From Actinomycetota bacterium (GTDB lineage Bacteria; Actinomycetota; Actinomycetes; Actinomycetales; Dermatophilaceae): a stretch of DNA of 64,000 bases. The number at the start of each line of letters is the position of its first letter. The first letter of the stretch is position 1. The stretch covers positions 92,507 to 156,506 of the forward strand of contig JAIUOP010000004.1 in assembly GCA_020161815.1 (NCBI GenBank), given 5' to 3'. Below, piece by piece: positions 1 to 8,102 of this stretch. The notes beneath the pieces were generated by a model. The model saw nothing but the letters and a program-made list of their open reading frames with translations. It had not been told where the DNA came from and did no database searches. A program made the position numbers and the translations under genes.

Positions 1-872
1 TCTCCGGCCACCGGCCGGAGGGAGTCCGAGGAGACGTCGCCCTCGAAGAGCCCCACGGTCCCGAGTCCGCAGGCGTGGTCCAGCGTGGGCAGGGCCGCGG
101 CCAGGGCCACCCCGGCCGCGATCCCCACCGAGGTGTCGAGGGCGGAGGAGACGACCGCGGGCAGCCCGCACTCGGCGACGATCTCGAGGGCTCGGCGGAC
201 ACCACCGAGGGGCGCGACCTTGACGACGACGAGGTCCGCGGCGTCGAGCTCCCGCACGCGCAGCGGGTCCTCGGCCTTGCGGATCGACTCGTCGGCCGCA
301 ATCGGCACGTCGACACCGGCCCGCGCGAGGGCGAGGCGCAGGTCGGCCAGCTCCTCGACCGTGGCGCAGGGCTGCTCGGCATACTCCAGGCCGTATGCCG
401 CGAGCCGACTCAGCGTGTCGGTCGCCGTCGCGACGTCCCACCCGCCGTTGGCGTCGACTCGGATGCGGCCCTGGGGGCCGAGCGCATCACGGACGGCGGC
501 CACACGGCATACGTCGTCCTCGGTCCTTTGCCCACGCTCGGCGACCTTGACCTTGGCGGTCGTGCACCCCGGGAAGCGCGCGAGGACGCCCGGCACCGCG
601 TCGGGCGCCACGGCCGGGACGGTGGCGTTGACGGGGACGGTGTCGCGGATCGGCGCTGGCCAGCCCTGCCAGGCGGCCTCGATCGCGGCGGCGAGCCAGC
701 GGGCGGACTCCGCCGGTCCGTACTCGAGGAAGGGGCCGAACTCCCCCCACCCGGCGGAACCCTCGATCAGGGCCACCTCACGTGTCGTGATCCCGCGGAA
801 GGGCACCCGCAGCGGGAGGGCAACGACGTGCAGGCCGCTGACGAGTTCGTCAAGGGAGGGGGTGGCGGGCAC
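1..872 (-). CDS. menC: o-succinylbenzoate synthase (3' end cut by window)
   Basis: Converts SHCHC to o-succinylbenzoate in menaquinone synthesis (enolase superfamily, cytoplasmic). I start it at the GTG ending at base 872, giving MPATPSLDELVSG; about 290 codons are visible and the C-terminus lies outside the window. Family hallmarks are present: the KVK pair near residues 107-109, the metal Asp in VDANGGWD near 140, AADES near 192-196, and the second catalytic Lys in VVVKVAPLGG near 218. The stop of the upstream gene (876-878) lies only 3 nt before this start, so the two are probably cotranscribed. Genes menB, menE and menA follow within 10 kb. Confidence 0.93.
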   Translation of the reverse strand, partial: MPATPSLDELVSGLHVVALPLRVPFRGITTREVALIEGSAGWGEFGPFLEYGPAESARWLAAAIEAAWQGWPAPIRDTVPVNATVPAVAPDAVPGVLARFPGCTTAKVKVAERGQRTEDDVCRVAAVRDALGPQGRIRVDANGGWDVATATDTLSRLAAYGLEYAEQPCATVEELADLRLALARAGVDVPIAADESIRKAEDPLRVRELDAADLVVVKVAPLGGVRRALEIVAECGLPAVVSSALDTSVGIAAGVALAAALPTLDHACGLGTVGLFEGDVSSDSLRPVAG

Positions 873-875
873 GGC

Positions 876-1343
876 TCAGCCGTCGATCCGGAAGACGGGG
901 TGGCCGGCGGCGATCTCCTCGAACTCCTCGATCGGCGCCCCCGGAGGCACCGGGATGTGCGGTCGGCCGCCGGGGACCTTCTCGACATAACGGCTCAGGA
1001 TCGGCGCCCGCTCACGCGCTGGGACCTCGGTGACGTGGCGGCGGTAGGGGCGTCCCCAGTGGAGGATGACCCACCCGTCGTTGGCGCGGATGTTCTTGGT
1101 CCAGTGGCACTCGCCGAGCATCGACACGAGGTACCAGTGGCCGCCGACGTCGGCCAGGCCGATCGGGAAGCGCGTGGGCCTGCCGGTCGTGCGGCCGGGA
1201 ACCTCGAGGGTGACCCAACGGCGCGGCAGCCAGCCCTTGGCCTGGACCCAGCCCCAGAGGCGGGCGTAGCGGCGTGCGGTCGCATTGCCGGCGCCACCGG
1301 CATACATCCGCCGGAGGCGCTCGTCGCTGATGAACACGCCCAT
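876..1343 (-). CDS. deazaflavin (F420)-dependent nitroreductase-family oxidoreductase
   Basis: A 155-residue protein of the Ddn/FDR split beta-barrel type, which in actinobacteria uses reduced F420 (some members bind FMN or heme). Seen: LEVPGRTTGRPTRFPI, the usual strand-turn entry of this family, then GHWYLVSMLGECHWTKNIRAN, matching the Ddn-type pattern around the cofactor site. The ATG at 1343 is preceded by GGGGAGAG. The substrate cannot be told from sequence. It sits between a VOC gene and menC; a role in quinone reduction is possible because some Ddn homologs reduce menaquinone, but here that is only inference. Confidence 0.8.
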   Translation of the reverse strand: MGVFISDERLRRMYAGGAGNATARRYARLWGWVQAKGWLPRRWVTLEVPGRTTGRPTRFPIGLADVGGHWYLVSMLGECHWTKNIRANDGWVILHWGRPYRRHVTEVPARERAPILSRYVEKVPGGRPHIPVPPGAPIEEFEEIAAGHPVFRIDG

Positions 1344-1359
1344 GGCGCTCTCCCCTGGG

Positions 1360-1764
1360 TCAGCGGTCGCGCGCGGAGAGGACGCAGAACTCGTTGCCCT
1401 CGGGGTCGGCGAGCACCGTCCACGTGACGTCGCCGGGCTGGCCGACGTCGGTGACGGTGGCGCCGCGTTCGACGAGCCGTGCGATCTCGGCGTCCCGGTC
1501 CTGGCTGGTGTGGGGCGCGAGGTCGATGTGGAGTCGGTTCTTGATCCTCTTGCCCTCGGGGACCGGGACGAAGACCAAGCCCTGACCCGTGCGCAGCCAG
1601 GTGTCGAGGTCGTCGATGCGGTCGTCGGTGAGGTGCTTCGGGATGACGGCGACCTCGTTGTCGTCCTCGTAGACGATCTGCCAGTCGAGCGTTTCGGCCC
1701 ACCAGCGCGCCTGGGCGGCGATGTCGTGACAGTCGACGACGACGGTGTACCAGCGCAGAGCCAT
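1360..1764 (-). CDS. VOC (glyoxalase/bleomycin-resistance fold) protein
   Basis: A 134-residue single-module VOC protein. It starts MALRWYTVVVDCHDIAAQA, typical of actinobacterial glyoxalase-like proteins, with RLHIDLAP in the middle and a closing VLADPEGNEFCVL (the DPEGNEFC motif supplies the terminal metal-binding Glu). The ATG at 1764 is only 10 nt from the stop of the upstream gene (1775). No substrate can be assigned; such genes are often annotated as putative enzymes without known function. Confidence 0.8.
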   Translation of the reverse strand: MALRWYTVVVDCHDIAAQARWWAETLDWQIVYEDDNEVAVIPKHLTDDRIDDLDTWLRTGQGLVFVPVPEGKRIKNRLHIDLAPHTSQDRDAEIARLVERGATVTDVGQPGDVTWTVLADPEGNEFCVLSARDR

Positions 1765-1774
1765 GCCGCCAACC

Positions 1775-2713
1775 CTATGCGGGGGTGCCGTCCACGTGGA
1801 GTGCCGCGAGCGAAGCCTTCTCGGCGAGGGCACGCATGGCCAGCGCCCGGTCCCGCTCGAGGACGAGCTTGCGACGGAAGTCACTCACCAGCAGGTCACC
1901 CCCACCGAGGAAGAGCACCTCCGGCCCGCCTCGAAAGTGCCACCCGGCCGGCCAGGTGAGCCGGCCACCGGCCACCGCCTCAGCGAAGGCCCGCGCGCGC
2001 TGGTAGCCCGAGGCCGGCAGACCACAGACCCGCTGGATCTCCTTGGCCATGACGAGCTTGGTCGGCCCGACCAGGTCGTTGCCCTTGCCAGCGGCATGGA
2101 TGATCGCACCCACAGTGGTGGCATCCCGGTCGGGCTCGCCGAGGATTCCCGGCCGGGCGAGGACTGCCCGCACCGCGATCCGTCGGGCCACGATGGCGCC
2201 CTCCGGCCCGAGCAGGACCGGCGCGAGCTCATCAAGCCGGGCGAGGATCCTCTCCAGCCTGCGATGAGTGGGCCAGCCCAACGCCGACAGGTCCGGCTCG
2301 GCCTCCTCTCCGGGGGCCAGCGGGAGCACGTCGAGCCCGGCCAGCGCCTCGGCGCCACCCGCGACCTGCTCGAGCCAGGCGAGCTGGAGGTCGTGCGGAG
2401 CCGGTTGCGGTGCGGGCGGAGGGTCGGCGGGTCGCGGGGGGTCCATGAGATCGCGGGCGACGCACTCGAAGCCGCTGCCGCGCACTGGCAGTTTCTCGAT
2501 GTCGACGATCCGGTCCTTGATGACGGTGATGCGGGTGAGCATGCCGAGGCCGGACCGGTCGTAGGCATCGCCGTAGGGCTCGCCGTAGTGGTCACCATAG
2601 GGCTCGCCGTAGCCATAGGGGTCGTCGTAGGGAGGCGGGTAGGGATCGTCCGCCCAGCGCCCGGCGACGTCGTCCGGCTCGCCCCATCGTCCACTGATCA
2701 CTGTGCCGTCCAT
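1775..2713 (-). CDS. hypothetical protein with Tyr/Gly/Pro-rich N-terminal repeats
   Basis: A 312-residue protein I do not recognise. The ATG at 2713 has a strong ribosome site (GGGGAGG) 6 nt upstream. Residues about 22-50 are an acidic, Tyr/Gly/Pro-rich run built from a short repeat (GEPYGDHYGEPYGD), visible in DNA as near-copies of a 12-bp unit at about 2555-2625. A Pro/Ala-rich linker follows (about residue 90-105). The C-terminal two thirds look globular and include AIIHAAGKGNDLVGPTKLVM and a basic FRRKLVLERDRALAMRALAE helix. No signal peptide or membrane segment is seen. It is probably cotranscribed with the VOC gene. Confidence 0.72.
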   Translation of the reverse strand: MDGTVISGRWGEPDDVAGRWADDPYPPPYDDPYGYGEPYGDHYGEPYGDAYDRSGLGMLTRITVIKDRIVDIEKLPVRGSGFECVARDLMDPPRPADPPPAPQPAPHDLQLAWLEQVAGGAEALAGLDVLPLAPGEEAEPDLSALGWPTHRRLERILARLDELAPVLLGPEGAIVARRIAVRAVLARPGILGEPDRDATTVGAIIHAAGKGNDLVGPTKLVMAKEIQRVCGLPASGYQRARAFAEAVAGGRLTWPAGWHFRGGPEVLFLGGGDLLVSDFRRKLVLERDRALAMRALAEKASLAALHVDGTPA

Positions 2714-2836
2714 GGCTGCCTCCCCATCGGTCGTGTTCCTGGCTCGAGGCTCGCAGACGTCGCCGACAGCGCCCGGAGGTTTTCCACAGGGGGTGAGTGC
2801 GCGGCATACCGAAGGGCTGTCGTTAGGCTCGCGGGC

Positions 2837-3796
2837 GTGAGTGCGATCCCGGGTGTGAGCCAGACCTTCGACGCCGAGGCCTGGGAGGAGGTGGCCGGGT
2901 TCGAGGACCTGACCGATGTGACCTACCACCGGGCGCGCGACCTCGGGTGCGTCCGCATCGCCTTCGACCGGCCCGAGGTGCTCAACGCCTTCCGGCCGCA
3001 CACCGTCGACGAGCTCTATCGCACACTCGACCACGCGCGGCGGACGCCCGATGTCGGCGTCGTCCTCCTCACCGGCAACGGGCCGTCGCCGCGCGAGGGA
3101 TCGTCGGCCACGACGCAGGGCTGGGCCTTCTGCACCGGCGGCGACCAACGCATCCGCGGTCGTTCGGGTTACCAATATGCGGCGGACCCGGGCGGCGATG
3201 CGACTGCGGCCGGCGTCGACGAGCTGCGGGTCAAGGCCGAGGGCGGGCGCCTGCACATCCTCGAGGTCCAGCGCCTCATCCGCACCATGCCCAAGGTCGT
3301 CATCGCTCTCGTCAACGGCTGGGCCGCCGGCGGGGGCCACTCACTCCACGTCGTGTGCGACATGACGATGGCCTCGCGCGAGCATGCCCGCTTCAAGCAG
3401 ACGGATGCCGATGTCGGGTCCTTCGACGGCGGCTACGGCTCGGCCTACCTCGCCAAGATGGTCGGTCAGAAGTTCGCCCGCGAGATCTTCTTCCTCGGAC
3501 GCGCCTACACCGCAGAGGACATGCACCGGATGGGTGCAGTCAACATCGTGTCGGCGCATGACGAGCTGGAGGCCGATGCACTCCAGGTGGCGCGCGAGAT
3601 CATGGGCAAGTCCCCGCAGGCGCAGCGGATGCTCAAGTTCGCGTTCAACCTGCTCGACGACGGACTCATGGGCCAGCAGGTCTTCGCGGGCGAGGCGACG
3701 CGCCTGGCCTACATGACCGACGAGGCGGTCGAGGGGCGCGACCAGTTCCTCCAGAAGCGCGACCCCGACTGGTCCGGCTTCCCCTGGTACTACTAA
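2837..3796 (+). CDS. menB: 1,4-dihydroxy-2-naphthoyl-CoA synthase
   Basis: Crotonase-family enzyme that closes the second ring from o-succinylbenzoyl-CoA in menaquinone synthesis. Of 319 residues, the core shows AFCTGGDQRIRGRSGYQ (oxyanion loop), NGWAAGGGHSLHVVCDMTMAS, ADVGSFDGGYGSAYLAKMVG and the characteristic C-terminus PDWSGFPWYY. The GTG start is chosen because TAGGCT lies 7 nt before it (2824-2829), the pattern of a leaderless transcript, with no Shine-Dalgarno. It is longer than the usual 270-300 residues because of an N-terminal lead of about 40 residues before the crotonase fold. It diverges from the hypothetical gene at 1775-2713. Confidence 0.95.
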   Translation: MSAIPGVSQTFDAEAWEEVAGFEDLTDVTYHRARDLGCVRIAFDRPEVLNAFRPHTVDELYRTLDHARRTPDVGVVLLTGNGPSPREGSSATTQGWAFCTGGDQRIRGRSGYQYAADPGGDATAAGVDELRVKAEGGRLHILEVQRLIRTMPKVVIALVNGWAAGGGHSLHVVCDMTMASREHARFKQTDADVGSFDGGYGSAYLAKMVGQKFAREIFFLGRAYTAEDMHRMGAVNIVSAHDELEADALQVAREIMGKSPQAQRMLKFAFNLLDDGLMGQQVFAGEATRLAYMTDEAVEGRDQFLQKRDPDWSGFPWYY

Positions 3797-3827
3797 GTTC
3801 GCGCGTTTGGGCAGGTCAGAGGCCTAA

Positions 3828-4646
3828 TTGGTGCTCAGATGTGGCAGAGATGTGGCAAGAATCGCGATTGAGGTCAGAGCCGTGGCAGATGTGAGGCACG
3901 AACGCCGCTCTCTCCACCCGCGCCTTGGGCATGTCCTCTCGGGTCTCGCGGGCTTGCCGCTCCAGCAGGCGCTGGGTGATCGCGTCGCGGAGGTTGGCGC
4001 TTCGGCGGGTCCATCTCCTGCGGGCGAGGCGCTCCGAGACGCCTTGGCGGGGCCCCTTTGGCTCTTGGAGAGCGCGGCCTCGACCGAAGGACTCCCGCTG
4101 ACCGCTGCCGGGTGGTTGAAGCCCGTGACGCTGACCGAGTTCATGACGGTGCTGCCGACGGCGGCCGACTGGATTCACTCGGCGACGCGCGAGATCGACG
4201 TCCACATCGTCACTGACTTCCGCGCGGCGTTACAGAACTACCGACTGCTGCGCAAGTACAGGAACTCGCTGCGCCTCACGGAGGCGGGCAAGGCCGCGCT
4301 CGCTGATCCAGCCGATCTGTGGGTGTCCCTGGCCGAGCGCTTGGTTCCGAGCGACGACGACTTCGCCGGCTCGGTCGGTGCAGTGATCCTCGTCCACATG
4401 GTCACCTCCGGCGACCGTGTCGACATGCAGGCGGTGGCCCGCACGATGGCCGAGGCTGGCTGGAAGGACCGCGACGGAGTCGCTGCCACCGCCGAAGAGC
4501 TCTGGCCGATAAACAACAGCCTCTGGACGCTGCTGGGCAACGTCGGCCCGCGGGAACTTGAGTCGCACGGCAACCGCAGGGTTTCTGATGCTGCTCGCGC
4601 CATGGTCCGCGACGCGCTGTTTTTGGAGGACGCTCGCGACCTCTAG
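3828..4646 (+). CDS. C-terminal part of a plasmid pRiA4b ORF3-like protein, possibly truncated
   Basis: The open frame runs 272 codons from a TTG; the true start is unclear because the first 60 residues look non-native. From about residue 65 it resembles the C-terminal region of pRiA4b ORF3-family proteins: ALRDALAGPLWLLESA, then LPLTAAGWLKP, then NYRLLRKYRNSLRLTEAGKA and DPADLWVSLAERL. The N-terminal domain of that family is missing. It is probably a remnant of a mobile region, consistent with the neighbouring NYN gene and the integrase/hsdR remnant. Function is unknown for the family. The resemblance is from memory of the motif pattern. Confidence 0.5.
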   Translation: MVLRCGRDVARIAIEVRAVADVRHERRSLHPRLGHVLSGLAGLPLQQALGDRVAEVGASAGPSPAGEALRDALAGPLWLLESAASTEGLPLTAAGWLKPVTLTEFMTVLPTAADWIHSATREIDVHIVTDFRAALQNYRLLRKYRNSLRLTEAGKAALADPADLWVSLAERLVPSDDDFAGSVGAVILVHMVTSGDRVDMQAVARTMAEAGWKDRDGVAATAEELWPINNSLWTLLGNVGPRELESHGNRRVSDAARAMVRDALFLEDARDL

Positions 4647-4683
4647 GCCCTCGATCCGCAATCGGCAATCTAGGGTTCTGGAC

Positions 4684-5517
4684 ATGGCCGGTTCGGAATC
4701 GCGCGTGGCGATCTACATCGACTTCGACAATGTGGTCATTTCGCGCGCCAGTCAGGTGAAGGACACGGGGGCGTCGGCAACGGTCGCCATCGACGTGCTG
4801 CTCGACTTTGCCACTCGCTACGGGCGTCTCACGATCTCGCGTGCGTACGCCGACTGGTCGGTGAAGAAGAACGCCGACTACAAGGACCAGCTCGTCGCCC
4901 GCGCGGTCGAGCTGGTGCAACTGTTCCCGGCGTCGAAGACCAAGAACGGCGCCGACATCCGGCTCGCCGTCGATGCGATCGAGGACCTGTATCTCCACGA
5001 GGACCTGACCCACGTGGTCATCGCCGCAGGAGACTCCGACTTCGTCCCGCTCGCCCAGCGTGCGCGGCGTCTCGGCCGCATCGTGCTCGGCGTCGGTGTG
5101 GCTGGCAGCATCAGCAAAACCTTGGCGAGTGCTTGCGACGTCTACGTTGACTACGACGAGCTGCTCGATGATCGACACGCGCTGGAACTGGTGGCGGACA
5201 CTGAGGGCTCAACGCCGGAGGGCGGCGCCGCGACGCCCCCGCCGAAGGCGGCTCAGGCACGGAAGGCTGCCGCGACGCAGAAGGCCGCGGGTTCGTCGCC
5301 GCGACGCGCCTACCCGCTGCTCGTGGAGGCGATGCGCGGCTTGGCGGCTCAGGACTCCCAGGCCGAGTGGTACGCGCTCAGTGCTTTGAAGAACCAGGTG
5401 CTGAGGATCTACCCCGCGTTCAAGGAGTCGGACTACGACGCCGCGAGCTTCGGCAAGCTGCTCAGCCGCTACGGCGGGCACATCGAGGTCAAGGACAATC
5501 GAGCCAGGCTGCGCTGA
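4684..5517 (+). CDS. NYN-domain (PIN-like RNase) protein with C-terminal OST-HTH/LOTUS-type domain
   Basis: A 277-residue protein. Residues 1-170 form an NYN/LabA-like domain: VAIYIDFDNVVIS carries the first acidic residues, KNGADIRLAVDAIEDLY the second set, and VVIAAGDSDFVPLAQRARRL the third, the expected metal site of a PIN-like nuclease. A Pro/Ala/Lys linker (about 178-205) leads to a wHTH-like tail, YPLLVEAMRGLAAQ to GGHIEVKDNRARLR, matching OST-HTH (RNA-binding). Such NYN plus OST-HTH proteins are predicted RNases. The start at ATG 4684 is the first before the conserved IYIDFDN. It lies in the 3.8-6.8 kb island and converges with the integrase remnant, whose stop is 2 nt away. Confidence 0.78.
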   Translation: MAGSESRVAIYIDFDNVVISRASQVKDTGASATVAIDVLLDFATRYGRLTISRAYADWSVKKNADYKDQLVARAVELVQLFPASKTKNGADIRLAVDAIEDLYLHEDLTHVVIAAGDSDFVPLAQRARRLGRIVLGVGVAGSISKTLASACDVYVDYDELLDDRHALELVADTEGSTPEGGAATPPPKAAQARKAAATQKAAGSSPRRAYPLLVEAMRGLAAQDSQAEWYALSALKNQVLRIYPAFKESDYDAASFGKLLSRYGGHIEVKDNRARLR

Positions 5518-5519
5518 TC

Positions 5520-6783
5520 TCAGCGCTGCTTGGCATCCGACTCGTTGCGGGCGTTGGCGAGAACGGCTGCCGCCATGCCGGAGGCGGCCGCGCGGGTCTT
5601 GTCCTCAGCGGTCGGCCACAGGTGGGCGTACGTGCTCAGCGTTGTCATGGCCTATGAGTGACCCATGGCTCTCTGAACGGTGACCACGTCGCACCCGGCG
5701 GCGATGAGTCCGCTGGCGAAGTAGTGGCGCAACTCGTGGAGCTTGAAGGTGACGCCAGCGTCGGCGCGGGTTGAGCGCCAGCGGTAGTCGACGAGGTTGT
5801 CGTGCCAGGGCCGGTCGCCCTCGGAGAACAACCACCGAGTCGGATCGCCGGTCGGGGTGTGCAGGCAGACGTCCTCGGACAGGAGTTCGATCAGCTCGTC
5901 GGGCAGGTAGATCGTCCGTTCGGACTCGTACTCCGGTCGATACCCACGGAAGAGCGCCTCCTCGTCGCCCCCGGATAGCGCCTGATAGGTGGCGAAGTAG
6001 ATTTCACGACTGCGATCAGCTGCGCCCGCCACCCGGCGCAGCGGCCCCTCGCCGAAAGCGGTGCTGAAGTCCTTGCGCTTTGGCGCGTCGATCAGCTCTT
6101 CGCGATCAGCGAGGTAGAGCACGCGGTAGTTGCGGTCGGGTGTCACTCGCCGCGCGTGCTCGCGGAGCATGTGCACGATCTGCATCGCGATGAACGTCTT
6201 GCGCGTCCCGGTCGCCATGAGGAGAAGCACGCGACTCTCTCCGCGCGCCATCGCGGCCAGCGTCCGGCGGATGGCCACCGCCTGGTACCACCGTGGCTCT
6301 TGGACGTCGCCACTGGCCAGTCGCTTGCGTCGGTTGTAGCCACCCGCAAGAAGCAACGCCCGCTCTGTGTCGAGGCCATGCAACACGGCATTACCGGCTC
6401 CACGCCTCCGCCGGTCCGGCAAAGCCCTCCACCACCCGCTCCCGACCCGAGACCATGTCGCGCTCGATGATCTCCGTCCCATTGCTGGCGTAGGCCAGGG
6501 GCACGTCAAGTTGCTGGGCATATCGGACCACCTGCTGGAGACCGTCCGAGGCCTGGCGATGGGCACGCTTTGTCTCCACCACCGCGACAGGCGCCTGATC
6601 GACCTCCAGCACGTAGTCGACAAATCCGTCACCGAGCTGACGGCTCGCGCCACCGACCGAGATGATGCGTGCCTCCCTGACCGGCGCCTGCTCACGCACA
6701 GCGTCGCCGTTCCACCCCGCACGGACCAAGGCAGGAAGGATCACGTCCCGACATGTGTCCTTCTCCAGCGGCCCGCCCGACAT
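5520..6783 (-). pseudogene. chimeric remnant: type I restriction subunit (HsdR) 5' part joined to tyrosine-integrase 3' part
   Basis: Three pieces read in order. (a) 6783 to about 6391: HsdR N-terminus with an intact PD-(D/E)XK site (FVDYVLEVD and VVETKRA). (b) After a frameshift near 6385-6395, the HsdR helicase start: PRWYQAVAIRRTLAAMA, then LLLMATGTRKTF, where Walker A GTGKT reads GTRKT, then REIYFATYQALSGGDEE. (c) Near 5925-5935 it changes without a stop into an integrase tail: LPDELIELL, KLHELRHYFASGLIAAGCD, VTVQRAMGHS. An amber codon (5652-5654) then interrupts it, after which the same frame continues MTTLSTYAHLWPTAED to a stop at 5520. The helicase rest and the integrase N-terminus are gone. 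It cannot act as a restriction enzyme or recombinase. Confidence 0.82.
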
Positions 6784-6840
6784 GTGCCAATCTATGGGCG
6801 GGGTCAAGAATTCTCTCGCTGCTGTGGGTCCGTTCCTGCG

Positions 6841-7290
6841 TCAGCCGGAGCCGCCGATGTCGACCTCGTAGGCCTCATAGATCAGGTCCGACCCCCGCTG
6901 CCGGTGCTTGACCAGCCGCTGCAGCAGGGCGGTCACCTCGTCGCGGTGGGCCCCGAGGTCGGCGCGCGAGATGCCGTCGTCCCGCGCCTGCAGCAGTCGC
7001 TCGACCTCCGCGACCAGCCAGGCATGGTCGGCGAGCTGCGCCTCGATCCCCGACGCCAAGCGGGGAGCGGCAGCCGCGAGGTCGGCATACAGACCGCCCT
7101 CGCACTCGGTGAGCTCCACGTGCTCGCCGACGTCATGGGCGACCTCGGTGAGCGCGGCCCGCACCCGGCGCCCCCACACGGCGAGCCCCAGCGGCAGGGC
7201 GAGTGCGTCCTCGAGCGCCCGCATCGACTCCCCCAGCTCCGCGCGCTGGGCACGCACCTGCGCGAGGTGCTGGGTGAAGGTCTGGTCCAT
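6841..7290 (-). CDS. small helical protein, possibly hemerythrin-like
   Basis: A 149-residue, almost wholly helical protein starting at ATG 7290 (GAGG 4-7 nt upstream). Helices carry spaced His/Glu: VAHDVGEHVE, ADHAWLVAEVERLL, HRDEVTALLQRL and KHRQRGSDLIYEAYEVDIGG. The order and the ending resemble actinobacterial hemerythrin-like four-helix proteins, but I cannot match every iron ligand, so metal binding is uncertain. It diverges from the YwiC-like gene (7364) with a 73-bp shared upstream region. Confidence 0.6.
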   Translation of the reverse strand: MDQTFTQHLAQVRAQRAELGESMRALEDALALPLGLAVWGRRVRAALTEVAHDVGEHVELTECEGGLYADLAAAAPRLASGIEAQLADHAWLVAEVERLLQARDDGISRADLGAHRDEVTALLQRLVKHRQRGSDLIYEAYEVDIGGSG

Positions 7291-7363
7291 GGCGCCTCCC
7301 CGGGTGAGCCTCCATGGTGGCCGAGTTCGGGCCGGAGCGCGACCCCTGCCTAGGCTGGGTCCC

Positions 7364-8098
7364 GTGAGCCGGCGCAGCCCCGGGTGGGTCCCCAACCAGC
7401 ACGGAGCCTGGGCGATGCTCGCCACCCCGCTGCTCGTGGGGATGCTCGCAGCCCGGCCAGTCTGGGCGCACCTGCTGCTCGGGGCGTTCTGGTTCGTGGG
7501 GTACTTCGCCTTCTTCGCGGCCGGGTTGTGGCTCAAGGCCCCGCCGCGCCGCCGCCCCCGAGTGGTCCGCCCCATGGCCACGTATGCCGTGGGCTCGGCT
7601 CTGCTGGGCGGCCTCACCCTCGCGGTGGCGCCGGGGTTGATCCGGTGGGTGCCGCTGTTCGTGGTGCCGATGGCGATCGGTCTGTGGTCGAGCTGGAAGC
7701 GGGACGAGCGCAGCCTGCTCAGCGGCATCGCGACGACGGCGGGGTCCTGCCTGATGACGCTCGTCGCGTATGACCTCGGGGGTGGGCGCGACTGGGAGCG
7801 TGCGTGGATCCTTGCGGGGGTGCTCGCGGCGTACTTCGTCGGCACCGTGCTCTATGTCAAGACGATGATCCGCGAACGCGACGAACCGGCATACCACTGG
7901 CTCTCGATGCTCTTCCACGCGTTCGCGGCCGTGGCGATGGTGCCGGTGAGCGGTGCCCTGGTGCTCGTGTTCGCCGCGCTCGCGGTGCGGGCGGGGATCA
8001 TGCCGGCGTTCCGGGCGAGCCCGAAGGCGGTCGGGATCGGCGAGATCGCCGCGACCGTGGCCGTGGCCCTGACCGCCCTGGCCGTGACGGGCACCTGA
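7364..8098 (+). CDS. YwiC-like integral membrane protein
   Basis: A 244-residue polytopic membrane protein with about seven hydrophobic segments. It opens with the YwiC family signature PNQHGAWAMLATPLLVG. Family function is not established. The GTG at 7364 is preceded by TAGGCT (7351-7356) with 7 nt between, a leaderless arrangement; there is no Shine-Dalgarno. The stop is 4 nt before the menE ATG, so the two are cotranscribed. YwiC-like genes often neighbour menaquinone or respiratory genes, which hints at a membrane or quinone-related role, unproven. Confidence 0.8.
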   Translation: MSRRSPGWVPNQHGAWAMLATPLLVGMLAARPVWAHLLLGAFWFVGYFAFFAAGLWLKAPPRRRPRVVRPMATYAVGSALLGGLTLAVAPGLIRWVPLFVVPMAIGLWSSWKRDERSLLSGIATTAGSCLMTLVAYDLGGGRDWERAWILAGVLAAYFVGTVLYVKTMIRERDEPAYHWLSMLFHAFAAVAMVPVSGALVLVFAALAVRAGIMPAFRASPKAVGIGEIAATVAVALTALAVTGT

Positions 8099-8102
8099 GC
8101 AC

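Noticed and set aside
3816..4205. Minus-strand frame as an integrase C-terminus
   Set aside because: No tyrosine-recombinase motif (RxxH, GH, Y) can be seen, and the plus strand has family-like sequence here.
5520..6783. A working restriction-modification system
   Set aside because: HsdR lacks most of its helicase, has a frameshift and a changed Walker A, and no hsdM or hsdS is present.
2811..7082. Octamer absence as proof that the island is foreign
   Set aside because: With a mean spacing near 1.07 kb and 60 gaps, one gap of about 4.3 kb is expected by chance.
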